From: a virus
Strand: one strand, 5' to 3'
DNA length: 41,830 nt
IMG/VR virus record: IMGVR_UViG_3300030339_000099
Coordinates: 1 to 41,830 of that record
Shown: positions 15,803 to 24,172 of the stretch, in pieces
Layout: the number at the start of each line of letters is the position of its first letter
Position numbering within the stretch: position 1 is the stretch's first letter
Program-made: the position numbers and the translations under genes
Notes under the pieces: generated by a model
What the model saw: only the letters and a program-made list of their open reading frames with translations
Database searches by the model: none
What the model was told of the DNA's origin: nothing

Positions 15803-16969
15803 ATGATAGATAATAATATGGTATTAGAAATAAATATGGAAAATAAAATGTGCCCATCTAAAAATATATTTAAATTATCAGAAGATGGAACTTATTGGAT
15901 TGGAATAACTCAAAGAGGAGATGAATTTTGGTTCGATGGTGATGATAAAACTATAGAATATATAAAATCTTACACTTGGAGGACAATTAGTTATGGATAC
16001 ATCCAAAACCGCAAAGGAGATAAATTACATAGAATAGTTATGGGAGTAACAGAAACAAATATATTCGTTAATCATTTAGGTGGACGTAGGTGGGATAATA
16101 GAAAAGAGAAGTTATCTATATCTGATTCATTAGATAATTCAAAAGAAAAGAAGGTTGGGAGTGGTAATAAATATAGTGGAATAGTAGGACTGTTAAAAAG
16201 AAGAAATAGTTGGGTTGGTAATATAAAAATAAATGACATTAGTGTCTATACAAAATATAAAGACAAAGATGAAGCTCTCATTGATTTATTAATTATTCAA
16301 AAACATTATGGATTCAGACACAATGAAAATTTATATTATATGTTAGATAATATATTAGAATTAAGAATAAAAGAAGTTATTTCTAATATAGAAAGACAAC
16401 TAAATAAAACTAGAGATGATAAGATATGTTCAAATAATAGATTTGAAATATCTGAGGACGGTACATATTATAATGTTTATGATGTAAATAATAAAACTTT
16501 TAAAATAAGTTTAGAAAGCAAATCACTAATAGAAAATGGAATATGGCATGTAGCTGAAGATGTTTCAAATAAAAGTATTTCTATTCATGGATTTATAATT
16601 GAAAATGGTTGCAGAAAAACAGTTAAATTACATAGATATTTATTTGGTTTGATTGATAAAAAATATAAAAATTGGTTTGTAGCAAGATTAAACCATGATG
16701 AATTAGATGATAGAATGAATAATTTGATTATTACCGATTCAGTTGGAAATGGTTTATCTAAGAAAGTAGAAAAAGGTTATAGCTATAAAAATGGAAGTTA
16801 TAATATTAGCATTACATTATTAGGTGAAAAATTTAGAAAAACAGTTAAAACCGAACAAGAAGCAACAGATATTATAATACATAAAAGAGAAGAAGCTAAA
16901 ATGAAAAGATTACAATTTCATAGCAAGGAAGAACTTAATACATATTTAGAATTTAAACAAGCAATGTAA
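15803..16969 (+). CDS. Duplicated HNH/AP2-like (homing-endonuclease-type) protein
   Basis: 388 aa made of two related halves. Each begins with a sheet-rich segment (FKLSEDGTYW at ~23; FEISEDGTYY at ~213), continues to an HNH-like core (KLHRIVMGV..VNHLGGRRWDNRKEKL; KLHRYLFGL..LNHDELDDRMNNL) and ends in an AP2-like DNA-binding segment (YSGIVGLLKRRNSWVGNI; YSYKNGSYNISITLLG). HNH proteins with AP2 domains are usually free-standing homing endonucleases in phages. The second copy keeps N-H-D but its context is less canonical. The start is uncertain: AGAAAGGA abuts ATG 15803, while ATG 15818 is 15 nt away. It lies just before the RNA polymerase gene, so it may be a parasitic insertion there. Confidence 0.72.
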   Translation: MIDNNMVLEINMENKMCPSKNIFKLSEDGTYWIGITQRGDEFWFDGDDKTIEYIKSYTWRTISYGYIQNRKGDKLHRIVMGVTETNIFVNHLGGRRWDNRKEKLSISDSLDNSKEKKVGSGNKYSGIVGLLKRRNSWVGNIKINDISVYTKYKDKDEALIDLLIIQKHYGFRHNENLYYMLDNILELRIKEVISNIERQLNKTRDDKICSNNRFEISEDGTYYNVYDVNNKTFKISLESKSLIENGIWHVAEDVSNKSISIHGFIIENGCRKTVKLHRYLFGLIDKKYKNWFVARLNHDELDDRMNNLIITDSVGNGLSKKVEKGYSYKNGSYNISITLLGEKFRKTVKTEQEATDIIIHKREEAKMKRLQFHSKEELNTYLEFKQAM

Positions 16970-17007
16970 TAAATTAAAACAAAATATTGATATAAGTGGG
17001 TGACAGA

Positions 17008-19815
17008 GTGAAAAACAGGCAATTATATACTATGAAATTTAAATCTTCTAGATTGAAAAAATTTGATTATAATATAACTATTGATTATCAAGAAGCATTA
17101 TCTAATGGAGAAATAATAGCCTTGTCAGATAATCAAATGCTAAGAACTATTAGAAAAGTAGTGACAGACATATATAAAGATAATAGTGATATTAAAAATA
17201 GAATATTAGATAAAAATGTACTTGAAGAATTTTATATAAATATAGAAAAAATAAAGAAAGAAAAAAATAGTGAAGAAAACAAAAACAAATTAAAAGAAGA
17301 AAAACAAAAGATAATAGATATGTGCTATATTCCAGAATATATAACTATAATAATGGAACATGATAAGCATTATGAATATTTATATAATAATGGATTGATA
17401 ATTAATGATAAAACTTATTTTAGAATATCTACTTCGGCAGGAAAGGGGCGTTCTAGTACAGTTACTTTTTGTTCAAGTGATATATTACAAAGTGTTGATA
17501 AAATATTAGATAATGGAAGAGATAAAACTAAGAAATTTTCACCTTCTAAATTTAATGCTTATAAGGGTTTATATGAATCTAAGACACAAGTAGTAACTAC
17601 TCCTAGATTTTGTGTAGTGCCTGATTATTTTATAAGTGATACCTTTGATGTGAATTGGGTTACAGAAACACCAAATGATGAAGATGATAAAATTGAACAA
17701 AAAACTATTACTAAAGAATTTAATAGGTCTGATGGTATGGGTTTAATAACTCCTAAAATGGCTGAAATATGGGGTAATGAATTAGGCTTAGATTATATAC
17801 CTTGTCAATTTTGCGTGAGAGAAAGTTTTATTAAAGGGATGTTAAATGTATTTGAAACCGAAGAATTTTGTAAAGAGAAAAATAATGGTAATTACATAAT
17901 AAATACAATATATAAAGATGATAATGGACAACCTATTCAAGTAGATTTAAGAGAAATTGACGTAATATTGACTGAGGGACAATTTAAGTTATGGAACTCA
18001 TTTATAAGTTTAGAACAATACAAACAAAATTGTATAAAAAATGATTTATCATGGGGAGTATCTTTATATGTTGATAAGGAATTGAGTAATGTTTTAAGAA
18101 TGAATTATCAGTTCTTACAAGTTACCGATATACCTAAAGACAAAATACCAGAGTTATGTGAAAGTTTTATAAAATGGATTAAAGGAGTTAATTCAGATGA
18201 TATATGGTATACATTATTGTTCTTAATGGGTACAAATATAACTCAATCATCAATTAAAAAATATTTAGAAAATAGTTCAAATTGGTGGATAAAATCATTA
18301 ATAGTTAATCATCAATTATTAAATGATAAATACATAAAGCAAAAAATATACAATTTGATAAAGAAAAAAATAGATAAAGGATGTTTAGGTACTATAAATT
18401 TGGACGGAAACTATGAAGTTATCGTATCCGACCCCTATGGACTAATGGAATCTATATGTGGACTAGAAGTACATGGGTTAATTAGTAAAGGAAGTTGTTA
18501 TTCTCAATATTGGAATGATAGGAATGTTAATAAAATTGATTGTATGAGAGCCCCATTAACATACAGAAGTGAACATGTAGTTATGAATGTAGAAAATACA
18601 GAAGAACAAAGAAAATGGTTTAAATATTGCTATGGTGGAATAATACTAAATATTCATGGACATGAGACAGATAACTTTGCAGGAAGCGACTTTGATTTCG
18701 ATATATTAGCTAGTACCTCAAACGAAATCATAATTAATTCAGTTTATAAAAATGAGAATCCAGTAGTATACGAACCACCCACCCCTAAAAAGATTGTTAT
18801 TACTAATGAGGACTTATATAAATCTGATTTATTCTCTTTTGGTTCAATTATCGGTGCTATAACTAATAAGAGTACAACTGGAACTGCCTTATTAAAATAT
18901 CTAGAAGAAACTAAAGGTAAAAGAAGTAGAGAATATAAAGTTACTCTTGATAGATTAAAGATGTGTACAAAATTACAATCAGCCCAGATAGATAAAGCTA
19001 AAATAGGTAGGGAGGTAAAAGGTATCCCTAAAATATGGACAGATAGGAAATATATAAATCAATTAGAAATATCAGGTGAAGAAAAAGACTTTTTAAAATC
19101 TATAATGTTAGATAGACATCCATATTTCTTTATACATTTATATTCAGATACAAAAAGAAAATATAAAAAATACATAGAAAAAAATGATTTAGCTTGTAGA
19201 CATAAGTTTGGAATTTCACTAAAAGAATTATTAGAGAAAGATAATAAAAACAAAAATGAATTAAAATTCACTAAAGATTATAATATTTATATGCCAGTTG
19301 TAGATACTGATAGTGTAATGAATAATATATGCAAATATATTGAAAGTGTAGACTTTGATATAAAGAATAAAATACATACAGTTGAAGAAGATACACATAA
19401 TTTATTAATGAGATATAATGACCTAATAAATCAAGATACATATGATAGTGTAGTAGTTATATATCAAGACTTCAGAAAACAATTATCAGAATTAAATAGT
19501 ATTAAATATAGTGGTTCAAAGAATAAATATAATGCTGATTTCGAACAGGAAACCCTTACTATTTATACTATATTTAAAAATGAATTAGAAAAGGTATGTT
19601 CAAATGTTTATGAATTAGTAGATTATTTAATAAAAATATTTTATGAGGATTTCAAAGGAGCTAATAAGGATATTTTATGGAATTGCTACGGGAATATAAT
19701 ATTTGAAAACATTAAAACAAAATCCACACAAACGGTCATGTTTCCTTTTCCTAATAAAAATGGTGATATTGAATATCTGAATGACAAATTTAAATTAGAG
19801 GAGGTAACATTATAG
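17008..19815 (+). CDS. YonO/RDR-type single-chain RNA polymerase
   Basis: 935 aa from GTG 17008 (GGGTGA upstream; an in-frame GTG at 16996 is possible). Motifs recall eukaryotic RNA-dependent RNA polymerases and phage YonO: SDGMGLITPKMA (RDR: SDGxGxIS), CQFCVRESFIKGML (RDR: AFQIRxxGxKG), LRMNYQFLQV (LxxxRQFLQV), and the catalytic loop GSDFDFDI with three aspartates in DxDxD spacing. Counted from 16996 these are about D565, D567 and D569. Glycine is usual at the fourth position (DxDGD); here it is phenylalanine. SP-beta YonO (about 900 aa) is a DNA-dependent RNA polymerase that transcribes late phage genes. I infer the same role. The next gene, a zinc-ribbon protein, starts at the stop codon. 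The fold is inferred from motifs, so an RNA-templated activity cannot be excluded. Confidence 0.82.
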   Translation: MKNRQLYTMKFKSSRLKKFDYNITIDYQEALSNGEIIALSDNQMLRTIRKVVTDIYKDNSDIKNRILDKNVLEEFYINIEKIKKEKNSEENKNKLKEEKQKIIDMCYIPEYITIIMEHDKHYEYLYNNGLIINDKTYFRISTSAGKGRSSTVTFCSSDILQSVDKILDNGRDKTKKFSPSKFNAYKGLYESKTQVVTTPRFCVVPDYFISDTFDVNWVTETPNDEDDKIEQKTITKEFNRSDGMGLITPKMAEIWGNELGLDYIPCQFCVRESFIKGMLNVFETEEFCKEKNNGNYIINTIYKDDNGQPIQVDLREIDVILTEGQFKLWNSFISLEQYKQNCIKNDLSWGVSLYVDKELSNVLRMNYQFLQVTDIPKDKIPELCESFIKWIKGVNSDDIWYTLLFLMGTNITQSSIKKYLENSSNWWIKSLIVNHQLLNDKYIKQKIYNLIKKKIDKGCLGTINLDGNYEVIVSDPYGLMESICGLEVHGLISKGSCYSQYWNDRNVNKIDCMRAPLTYRSEHVVMNVENTEEQRKWFKYCYGGIILNIHGHETDNFAGSDFDFDILASTSNEIIINSVYKNENPVVYEPPTPKKIVITNEDLYKSDLFSFGSIIGAITNKSTTGTALLKYLEETKGKRSREYKVTLDRLKMCTKLQSAQIDKAKIGREVKGIPKIWTDRKYINQLEISGEEKDFLKSIMLDRHPYFFIHLYSDTKRKYKKYIEKNDLACRHKFGISLKELLEKDNKNKNELKFTKDYNIYMPVVDTDSVMNNICKYIESVDFDIKNKIHTVEEDTHNLLMRYNDLINQDTYDSVVVIYQDFRKQLSELNSIKYSGSKNKYNADFEQETLTIYTIFKNELEKVCSNVYELVDYLIKIFYEDFKGANKDILWNCYGNIIFENIKTKSTQTVMFPFPNKNGDIEYLNDKFKLEEVTL

Positions 19816-20667
19816 ATGGAATATAAGTATAATGAACGTGAATATGCGAAGAAAATATATGAAGAAGGATTTCAAACAAGATTTATAAAATATGAATTAG
19901 TTATACTAGTAAAGTATTTAAAAGAATTAGGAAAAACTAAAAAAGATACAGAAACAGAAGTTTATGATTTTTGTGAAAGGTATATAAATAAATTTAATAA
20001 AATAAAATACTATAAAACTATAGATGGTGCAGTAAGGGATGGTAGAAAAAAGAATAATAATTTAATAGTATTGGATTCAATTGCTATTATGAGAAGTGAA
20101 TTAGAACATATAGATAAAATAGATATTGAATATGAACATAAAAAACTATTATTATCTATGTTGATTAGTAAGAAGATATCATTTGAACTATCAAAAATTC
20201 AGCCACAACAAACTGAGGAAAATAAAAAACTATCTTTATATATAGGTGGAAGTTCTAAAAAGTTTAAAGAAATATTTAAATTAGCTAATATAACTGGCAA
20301 ATATGAAGTTGATGGAAAATATTATACATATAAAGTAGATGATATGATTAATGAATTAGTTAAAAAAGGTTTAGTAAGTTCTTTAGATAATCATAGTGGA
20401 TTAATATGTCTAGATTGTTTAAAAGACATTAGCCAAGATGGAGAGATATTTTATGAATTAAAAAATAAAGATTTTGATAATTTAGGTAATATATTTGATT
20501 ACTACAAAGGCGATAATAAAATAAAATCATGTGAAGAATGTAGAAGTTTGTTCAAACAAAAAGCAAATAATCAAAAAAAATGTTTAGATTGTGCAAAAAA
20601 ATTTAAACAAAAACAAACAAATTTATGTAAACAAATTAAAAAGGAAGAAAGCAGAAAACCTTTATAA
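19816..20667 (+). CDS. Zinc-ribbon protein coupled to the RNA polymerase
   Basis: 283 aa. The N-terminal 150 residues are helical and basic. The C-terminal part has three CxxC knuckles: CLDC near 197, CEEC near 239 and CLDC near 257, followed by a Lys/Gln-rich tail. This suggests one or two zinc ribbons. The ATG directly follows the polymerase stop, and its GAGGAGGT lies inside the polymerase gene, so the two are made in fixed ratio. Zinc ribbons are common in transcription factors, so it may be an accessory factor for the polymerase; this is inference from position. Not recognised as a known family. Confidence 0.75.
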   Translation: MEYKYNEREYAKKIYEEGFQTRFIKYELVILVKYLKELGKTKKDTETEVYDFCERYINKFNKIKYYKTIDGAVRDGRKKNNNLIVLDSIAIMRSELEHIDKIDIEYEHKKLLLSMLISKKISFELSKIQPQQTEENKKLSLYIGGSSKKFKEIFKLANITGKYEVDGKYYTYKVDDMINELVKKGLVSSLDNHSGLICLDCLKDISQDGEIFYELKNKDFDNLGNIFDYYKGDNKIKSCEECRSLFKQKANNQKKCLDCAKKFKQKQTNLCKQIKKEESRKPL

Positions 20668-20687
20668 ATGACTATATCACTAGCTTT

Positions 20688-20711
20688 AAATAAAATTTCA
20701 ATTTTTATTTA
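20688..20711 (+). terminator. Weak AT-only terminator
   Basis: AAATAAAA pairs with TTTTATTT just after the zinc-ribbon gene. No G/C in the stem, so support is limited. Confidence 0.35.
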
Positions 20712-20810
20712 TAATGAGTATGTGTAACCTCCTATTAGTATAGTGTTATTATAAAATACTCAACATTTTTACTCTATCCCCTTTTATTCTTTATAAAATA
20801 CTTTCTAACC

Positions 20811-20866
20811 TTTCTCTCTCCTTTGACGTAGTTTACTAACAGGTAACTACGTCTTAGAGAGAAAAG
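20811..20866. repeat. Long stable hairpin
   Basis: GACGTAGTT (20825-20833) pairs with AACTACGTC (20845-20853), and an outer TCTCTCT/AGAGAGA stem extends it on both sides across a small internal loop. Together they make a ~56-nt rod with no U-run. It is the most stable structure between the polymerase operon and the 20990 gene. Confidence 0.65.
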
Positions 20867-20894
20867 ATAATAGATGTGTGGGGTGACTAAAATT

Positions 20895-20915
20895 TAATAA
20901 TATATTAGAGTAATA
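20895..20915 (+). promoter_or_regulatory. Copy of recurring motif
   Basis: TAATAATATATTAGAGTAAT; followed by ATAAAAT. About 60 nt upstream of the ribosome binding site of the 20990 gene. Confidence 0.5.
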
Positions 20916-20989
20916 TAAAATGATTAATTCAACTTAAATGTTGTTTTAAAATATATTGGGTGATGACCGACATCAAGGAGATAATAAAT

Positions 20990-21442
20990 ATGATAAATAA
21001 ATTTCTAGAAAATGAAAAAATAGTTTTAGAAGAAAAGATTACCGAAGCCAGAAACAACGAAAAGGAAAATACATATAAAAATTTAATTCAAGCTTATGAA
21101 AGAGTTTTAGAATTAATAAGAAAAGAAAATATATGGACAGATATGTATTCACATTATCAAATGAAAATAGACGATGATTTTCAAGAAGTAGTTTCAACAT
21201 GGCAACAAAAAGATGAGGATATTAGAGAACACAAGATTTACAAGATTGAAAAAGAAATTACTAATGATATTTCTATGGATGATAAAACATTAAATTCTAT
21301 AGAAGATATAGTTGGATATAAGATATTTGCAGAACCTAATAAAGATAGTTTTGGATATATATTAAATGATATTTGTGGTGCATGGAATCATATATCAGAT
21401 GAACAACAAATACGAATTATAAAATTATTAAATGGTAGATAA
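20990..21442 (+). CDS. Unknown charged helical protein
   Basis: 150 aa. The ATG at 20990 has AAGGAG 9 nt upstream, which lies within a possible N-terminal extension from 20960/20963; the shorter start is preferred. Sequence is helical and Glu/Lys-rich (NEKIVLEEKITEARNNEKENTYKN, split by short turns), with Trp-containing WTDMYSHYQM. Cytoplasmic. Not recognised. Followed by a hairpin at 21459. Confidence 0.7.
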   Translation: MINKFLENEKIVLEEKITEARNNEKENTYKNLIQAYERVLELIRKENIWTDMYSHYQMKIDDDFQEVVSTWQQKDEDIREHKIYKIEKEITNDISMDDKTLNSIEDIVGYKIFAEPNKDSFGYILNDICGAWNHISDEQQIRIIKLLNGR

Positions 21443-21458
21443 CAAATTAAAAGTTAAT

Positions 21459-21497
21459 AAAATCACCGCTTTATTTAAAGTTAAAGTGATTTTAAAA
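21459..21497 (+). terminator. Stem-loop after the 20990 gene
   Basis: AAAATCAC pairs with GTGATTTT over a 19-nt loop, ending TTTTAAAA. Overlaps the start of the next motif copy. Confidence 0.55.
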
Positions 21498-21513
21498 TAT
21501 ATTAAAATAATAA
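21495..21513 (+). promoter_or_regulatory. Copy of recurring motif
   Basis: AAATATATTAAAATAATAA, placed between the stem-loop at 21459 and the ribosome binding site of the 21548 gene, as expected for a start of a new transcript. Confidence 0.5.
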
Positions 21514-21547
21514 CAAAATTAAGATGAAAGAAAGAGGAGATTATAAA

Positions 21548-21805
21548 ATGGGACAAATTAGAAAAGATAAGAAGATAGAGTTATTCACAAAAGGGACTGA
21601 ATTTAAATCAAAAGCAGAACAAGTCAGAATTGCAAAAGTGGAAGAAGAAAAGGTTGTAGATGATATTAATGAATATGTTAATGGATTGATTGAAAGTTAT
21701 GGAGAACCATTAGAAGTTGGAGAATATATAAAGTTAGGTGCTTTAAAATTCACTAAAAAAGAAAAAGATGGAGTATCTTTTATAGATATTAAAGTTAAAT
21801 TATAA
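21548..21805 (+). CDS. Small unknown protein
   Basis: 85 aa. AGAGGAG lies 8 nt before ATG 21548, so this start is preferred to 21524. Basic N terminus (RKDKKIELFTKG) then an acidic middle and a C-terminal beta-rich part (GALKFTKKEKDGVSFIDIKVKL). Not recognised. A GGAGGA/TCCTCC stem follows in the gap before the beta-CASP gene. Confidence 0.7.
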   Translation: MGQIRKDKKIELFTKGTEFKSKAEQVRIAKVEEEKVVDDINEYVNGLIESYGEPLEVGEYIKLGALKFTKKEKDGVSFIDIKVKL

Positions 21806-21912
21806 GACAGTTTAGGAATATTGGGAGGATTTGATTAGATATAGTTTATTCTGTCCTCCTAAGTTAAAAATAAGTTAAAATAAAAATATATGCCGTTTAT
21901 ATCGGTGGGTGG

Positions 21913-23403
21913 ATGGGGAAAATCATGGGAGGTAAAAATAAAGAAAATGAAATTGTAATAAGTTTAAATGGGAATCAATCAGAAGAAGTAGTAGGTAGTA
22001 ATATGAGTATTTCATATTTATCAGACACAGGTAGAAAGTGTATTTTGGTTGAATTAGGCATGATACAAAACAATGATATGGCTGATGAATATATTCTTAA
22101 TAAGCAAATGTTAGAGAATATACCAATTAAAGAGTCTGATTATTGCTTCATGGTTCATTTACATTGTGATCATATTGGATTATTTCCAGCATTATCTTCA
22201 ATGGGATTTAAAGGTAAAATAATAACTACACAAACAAATGCAATATTATCAAAGCCCATGCTTAAAGATTGTATTAAGATTCATATGAAAAATTGTGCAT
22301 ATCTGAGAGAAAATAAAGATAAATTCAAAAAGAAAATAAAAGGAAATGTAAAAGAATTATTTGTTGAGAAAGATTTAGATAATACAATGAATATGATGAA
22401 TATATATGATTTAGACAATATACATTATTTAGATGATTGTTTATCTTTTAGATTTACAAATAACTCACATATACTTGGTTCTACACAATTAGAAATTTTT
22501 ATAAAAAAGCATAAAACAAATATAACAAAGAAAATAACAATAACAAGTGACTTAGGAAATACTGATAATTATTCATTTACATATTTTACAGAACCAACAG
22601 TTCCAGTATCAAATACAAATATACTTTTTATAGAAAGTACTTATGGATTAGGAGATAGAAATTTCAACAAGAGAATTTGTATAGAAGAAAGAAAGCAATT
22701 AGAAAAAGATATATTGGGTTTTCTCAATTATAATTATTCTTGTATGATTCCTTGTTTTGCCTTATCTCGTTTGAGTAATATGATGTGTTGGTTATATGAT
22801 ACATTTAAAGATAGATGGGATATGTCTAAACCAATTGTTATTGCAACAAATTTAGGTAAGAAAATAAATGATAAAATGTATGAAGTTTTAAATGATGAAG
22901 ATTTGGCTTATTGGGACGAAGTTATGAATTGGAAAGCTTTTAAATTCATAAATGATGGAAAAAGTTGTGAAGCTTTTATTACTTCTAAAACTCAAAGTTA
23001 TTTAGTTTTATCTAGTAGTGGGATGGTTAGTGGAGGTTTTAGTAATTTATTTGCAAAACAAATGTTACAAGATTCACATAATGGAATATTATTTTGTGGA
23101 TATTGTTCACCTAATACAGTTGGAGGACAATTATTAGATGATAATATTGATGTGGTTAATATTGATGGAAATACATTGAAAAAGAGATGTATTGTAAAAA
23201 GATATTATTCATTTAGTAGTCATGCATCACAAAAAGACATTTTAAACTACATAAAACAATGCAATTGCCAAAAAGTTATACTTCAGCATGGTTCAAGTGA
23301 AGCTAAAGCTGAATTAAAAAGATTATCAGATATTGAATTGAGTAAAATTAATAGAACAACAAAAGTTATTTCATCTTATAAAAATATGCAAATAACATTA
23401 TAA
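21913..23403 (+). CDS. Metallo-beta-lactamase/beta-CASP nuclease
   Basis: 496 aa. The metal-binding motif HLHCDH is at residues 82-87, followed by NNSHILGST (motif 3 His) and TSDLG (motif 4 Asp). The beta-CASP part has ESTYG (motif A acid) and SSHASQKDI (motif C His), with SSSGMVSGG between, as in CPSF73-like and RNase J-related RNA nucleases. Such enzymes cut or trim RNA; DNA nucleases of this group exist too. Free-standing beta-CASP genes are uncommon in phages. It lies between the RNA polymerase operon and the structured RNA/tRNA region, so processing of phage RNA is an attractive but unproven role. GGTGGGTGG precedes the ATG. Confidence 0.87.
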   Translation: MGKIMGGKNKENEIVISLNGNQSEEVVGSNMSISYLSDTGRKCILVELGMIQNNDMADEYILNKQMLENIPIKESDYCFMVHLHCDHIGLFPALSSMGFKGKIITTQTNAILSKPMLKDCIKIHMKNCAYLRENKDKFKKKIKGNVKELFVEKDLDNTMNMMNIYDLDNIHYLDDCLSFRFTNNSHILGSTQLEIFIKKHKTNITKKITITSDLGNTDNYSFTYFTEPTVPVSNTNILFIESTYGLGDRNFNKRICIEERKQLEKDILGFLNYNYSCMIPCFALSRLSNMMCWLYDTFKDRWDMSKPIVIATNLGKKINDKMYEVLNDEDLAYWDEVMNWKAFKFINDGKSCEAFITSKTQSYLVLSSSGMVSGGFSNLFAKQMLQDSHNGILFCGYCSPNTVGGQLLDDNIDVVNIDGNTLKKRCIVKRYYSFSSHASQKDILNYIKQCNCQKVILQHGSSEAKAELKRLSDIELSKINRTTKVISSYKNMQITL

Positions 23404-23446
23404 CAAATTAAACAAATACTTAACATATTAAAGGAGAGAAAATAAA

Positions 23447-23581
23447 ATGAAAAATTCAACTAAACGCCAGTTACAAAGATTTAATTATCAATCAATAAAC
23501 AACATCACAAATAAGATGGTTAAAATTCTAAATGAAAATAAAAATAAATTAAAAACTATAGAAGTAGAAGGAGATAAATAA
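23447..23581 (+). CDS. Small basic peptide
   Basis: 44 aa, starting MKNSTKRQLQRF and ending VEGDK. AAAGGAGAG lies about 10 nt upstream, and the stop is one base from the next start at 23583, whose ribosome binding site GAAGGAG is inside it. Good signals and tight spacing support a real gene. Not recognised. Confidence 0.7.
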   Translation: MKNSTKRQLQRFNYQSINNITNKMVKILNENKNKLKTIEVEGDK

Positions 23582-23582
23582 A

Positions 23583-23801
23583 ATGGCTAAATCAAAAGTA
23601 CAAGAAAAGATAATAACTGACCACCAATTTAAAGCAGAAGGTACATTAAACGTAGACAATCTACAAGAAGGTATGTTTATTTTAGAAGTAGAAGATGAGG
23701 GAGAAGTTGACCTTTACAAGTATTTAAAGAAATTTGGAGACTCTTATATAAAAATTTCAATTTCTGATAAAGTTGAAAAGGAAGCTAAAGAAGAAGAATA
23801 A
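23583..23801 (+). CDS. Small acidic protein, possibly YonK-like
   Basis: 72 aa. Beta-rich middle (EGTLNVDNLQEGMFILEVED), an amphipathic helix (VDLYKYLKKFGDSY) and a strand (IKISISDKVE), ending in an acidic tail. Size, order of elements and position near a YonO-like polymerase recall SP-beta YonK, but I cannot confirm this without a search. Last gene before the structured RNA region. Confidence 0.65.
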   Translation: MAKSKVQEKIITDHQFKAEGTLNVDNLQEGMFILEVEDEGEVDLYKYLKKFGDSYIKISISDKVEKEAKEEE

Positions 23802-23854
23802 TTTGTAAATATAATATTAGCAGATACTCATTATTATGATATTTGACTAAATAA
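23802..23854. other. Short AT-rich spacer
   Basis: No gene. A TTGACT occurs at about 23844 but no good -10 follows at 16-18 bp. Confidence 0.4.
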
Positions 23855-23980
23855 TGGGTGGATAGGGTAGTTAGCAATAACATAAATCCAGCCACAGAAT
23901 CAATGAATTGTATAGAAGTAGAAAATGGTTCTCTACGCACTCGAAAGAGTATCTGAAATGATGGATACACCGACCATCCT
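23855..23980 (+). ncRNA. Candidate structured RNA (~125 nt)
   Basis: GGGTGG at the 5' end pairs with CCATCC at the 3' end (one G-U). Inside, GTAGA/TCTAC closes a 9-nt loop, ACTC-GAAA-GAGT is a perfect GNRA-tetraloop hairpin, and GTATC/GATAC forms another stem. It could be the leader of the larger RNA or a separate element. It does not match a tRNA or a riboswitch I know. Confidence 0.45.
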
Positions 23981-24001
23981 ATGCAATTTAATAAAATATT
24001 T

Positions 24002-24029
24002 ATTTCTATTAAGGAGTGTTAATAGAAAT
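24002..24029 (+). promoter_or_regulatory. Hairpin with ribosome binding site in its loop
   Basis: ATTTCTATT pairs perfectly with AATAGAAAT; the loop holds AAGGAG and the stem's 3' side runs into ATG of a 12-codon ORF ending at TAA about 24066. This could be a translationally controlled leader peptide. Confidence 0.4.
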
Positions 24030-24086
24030 GGAAATAAAGCAATACATTAAAACAACAATTTTATAAGCTTATCTATCAAGTTATAG

Positions 24087-24125
24087 AAAAAGCAACTGAT
24101 TTTTACATAGTAATCATCGGCTTTT
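24087..24125 (+). terminator. Terminator before the large structured RNA
   Basis: AAAAGC pairs with GCTTTT, with an inner GATT/AATC stem across an internal loop. The stem's own 3' arm provides the T-run. It separates the upstream unit from the promoter at 24141. Confidence 0.55.
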
Positions 24126-24140
24126 AAATCAAATAATATA

Positions 24141-24170
24141 TTGACTGTGGAATGGTGGTTAATATATAAA
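24141..24170 (+). promoter_or_regulatory. Promoter of the large structured RNA
   Basis: TTGACT (24141-24146) and TATAAA (24165-24170) are 18 bp apart. The expected start falls at GGGAAC about 24173-24178, directly before the first long stem. Confidence 0.65.
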
Positions 24171-24172
24171 AT

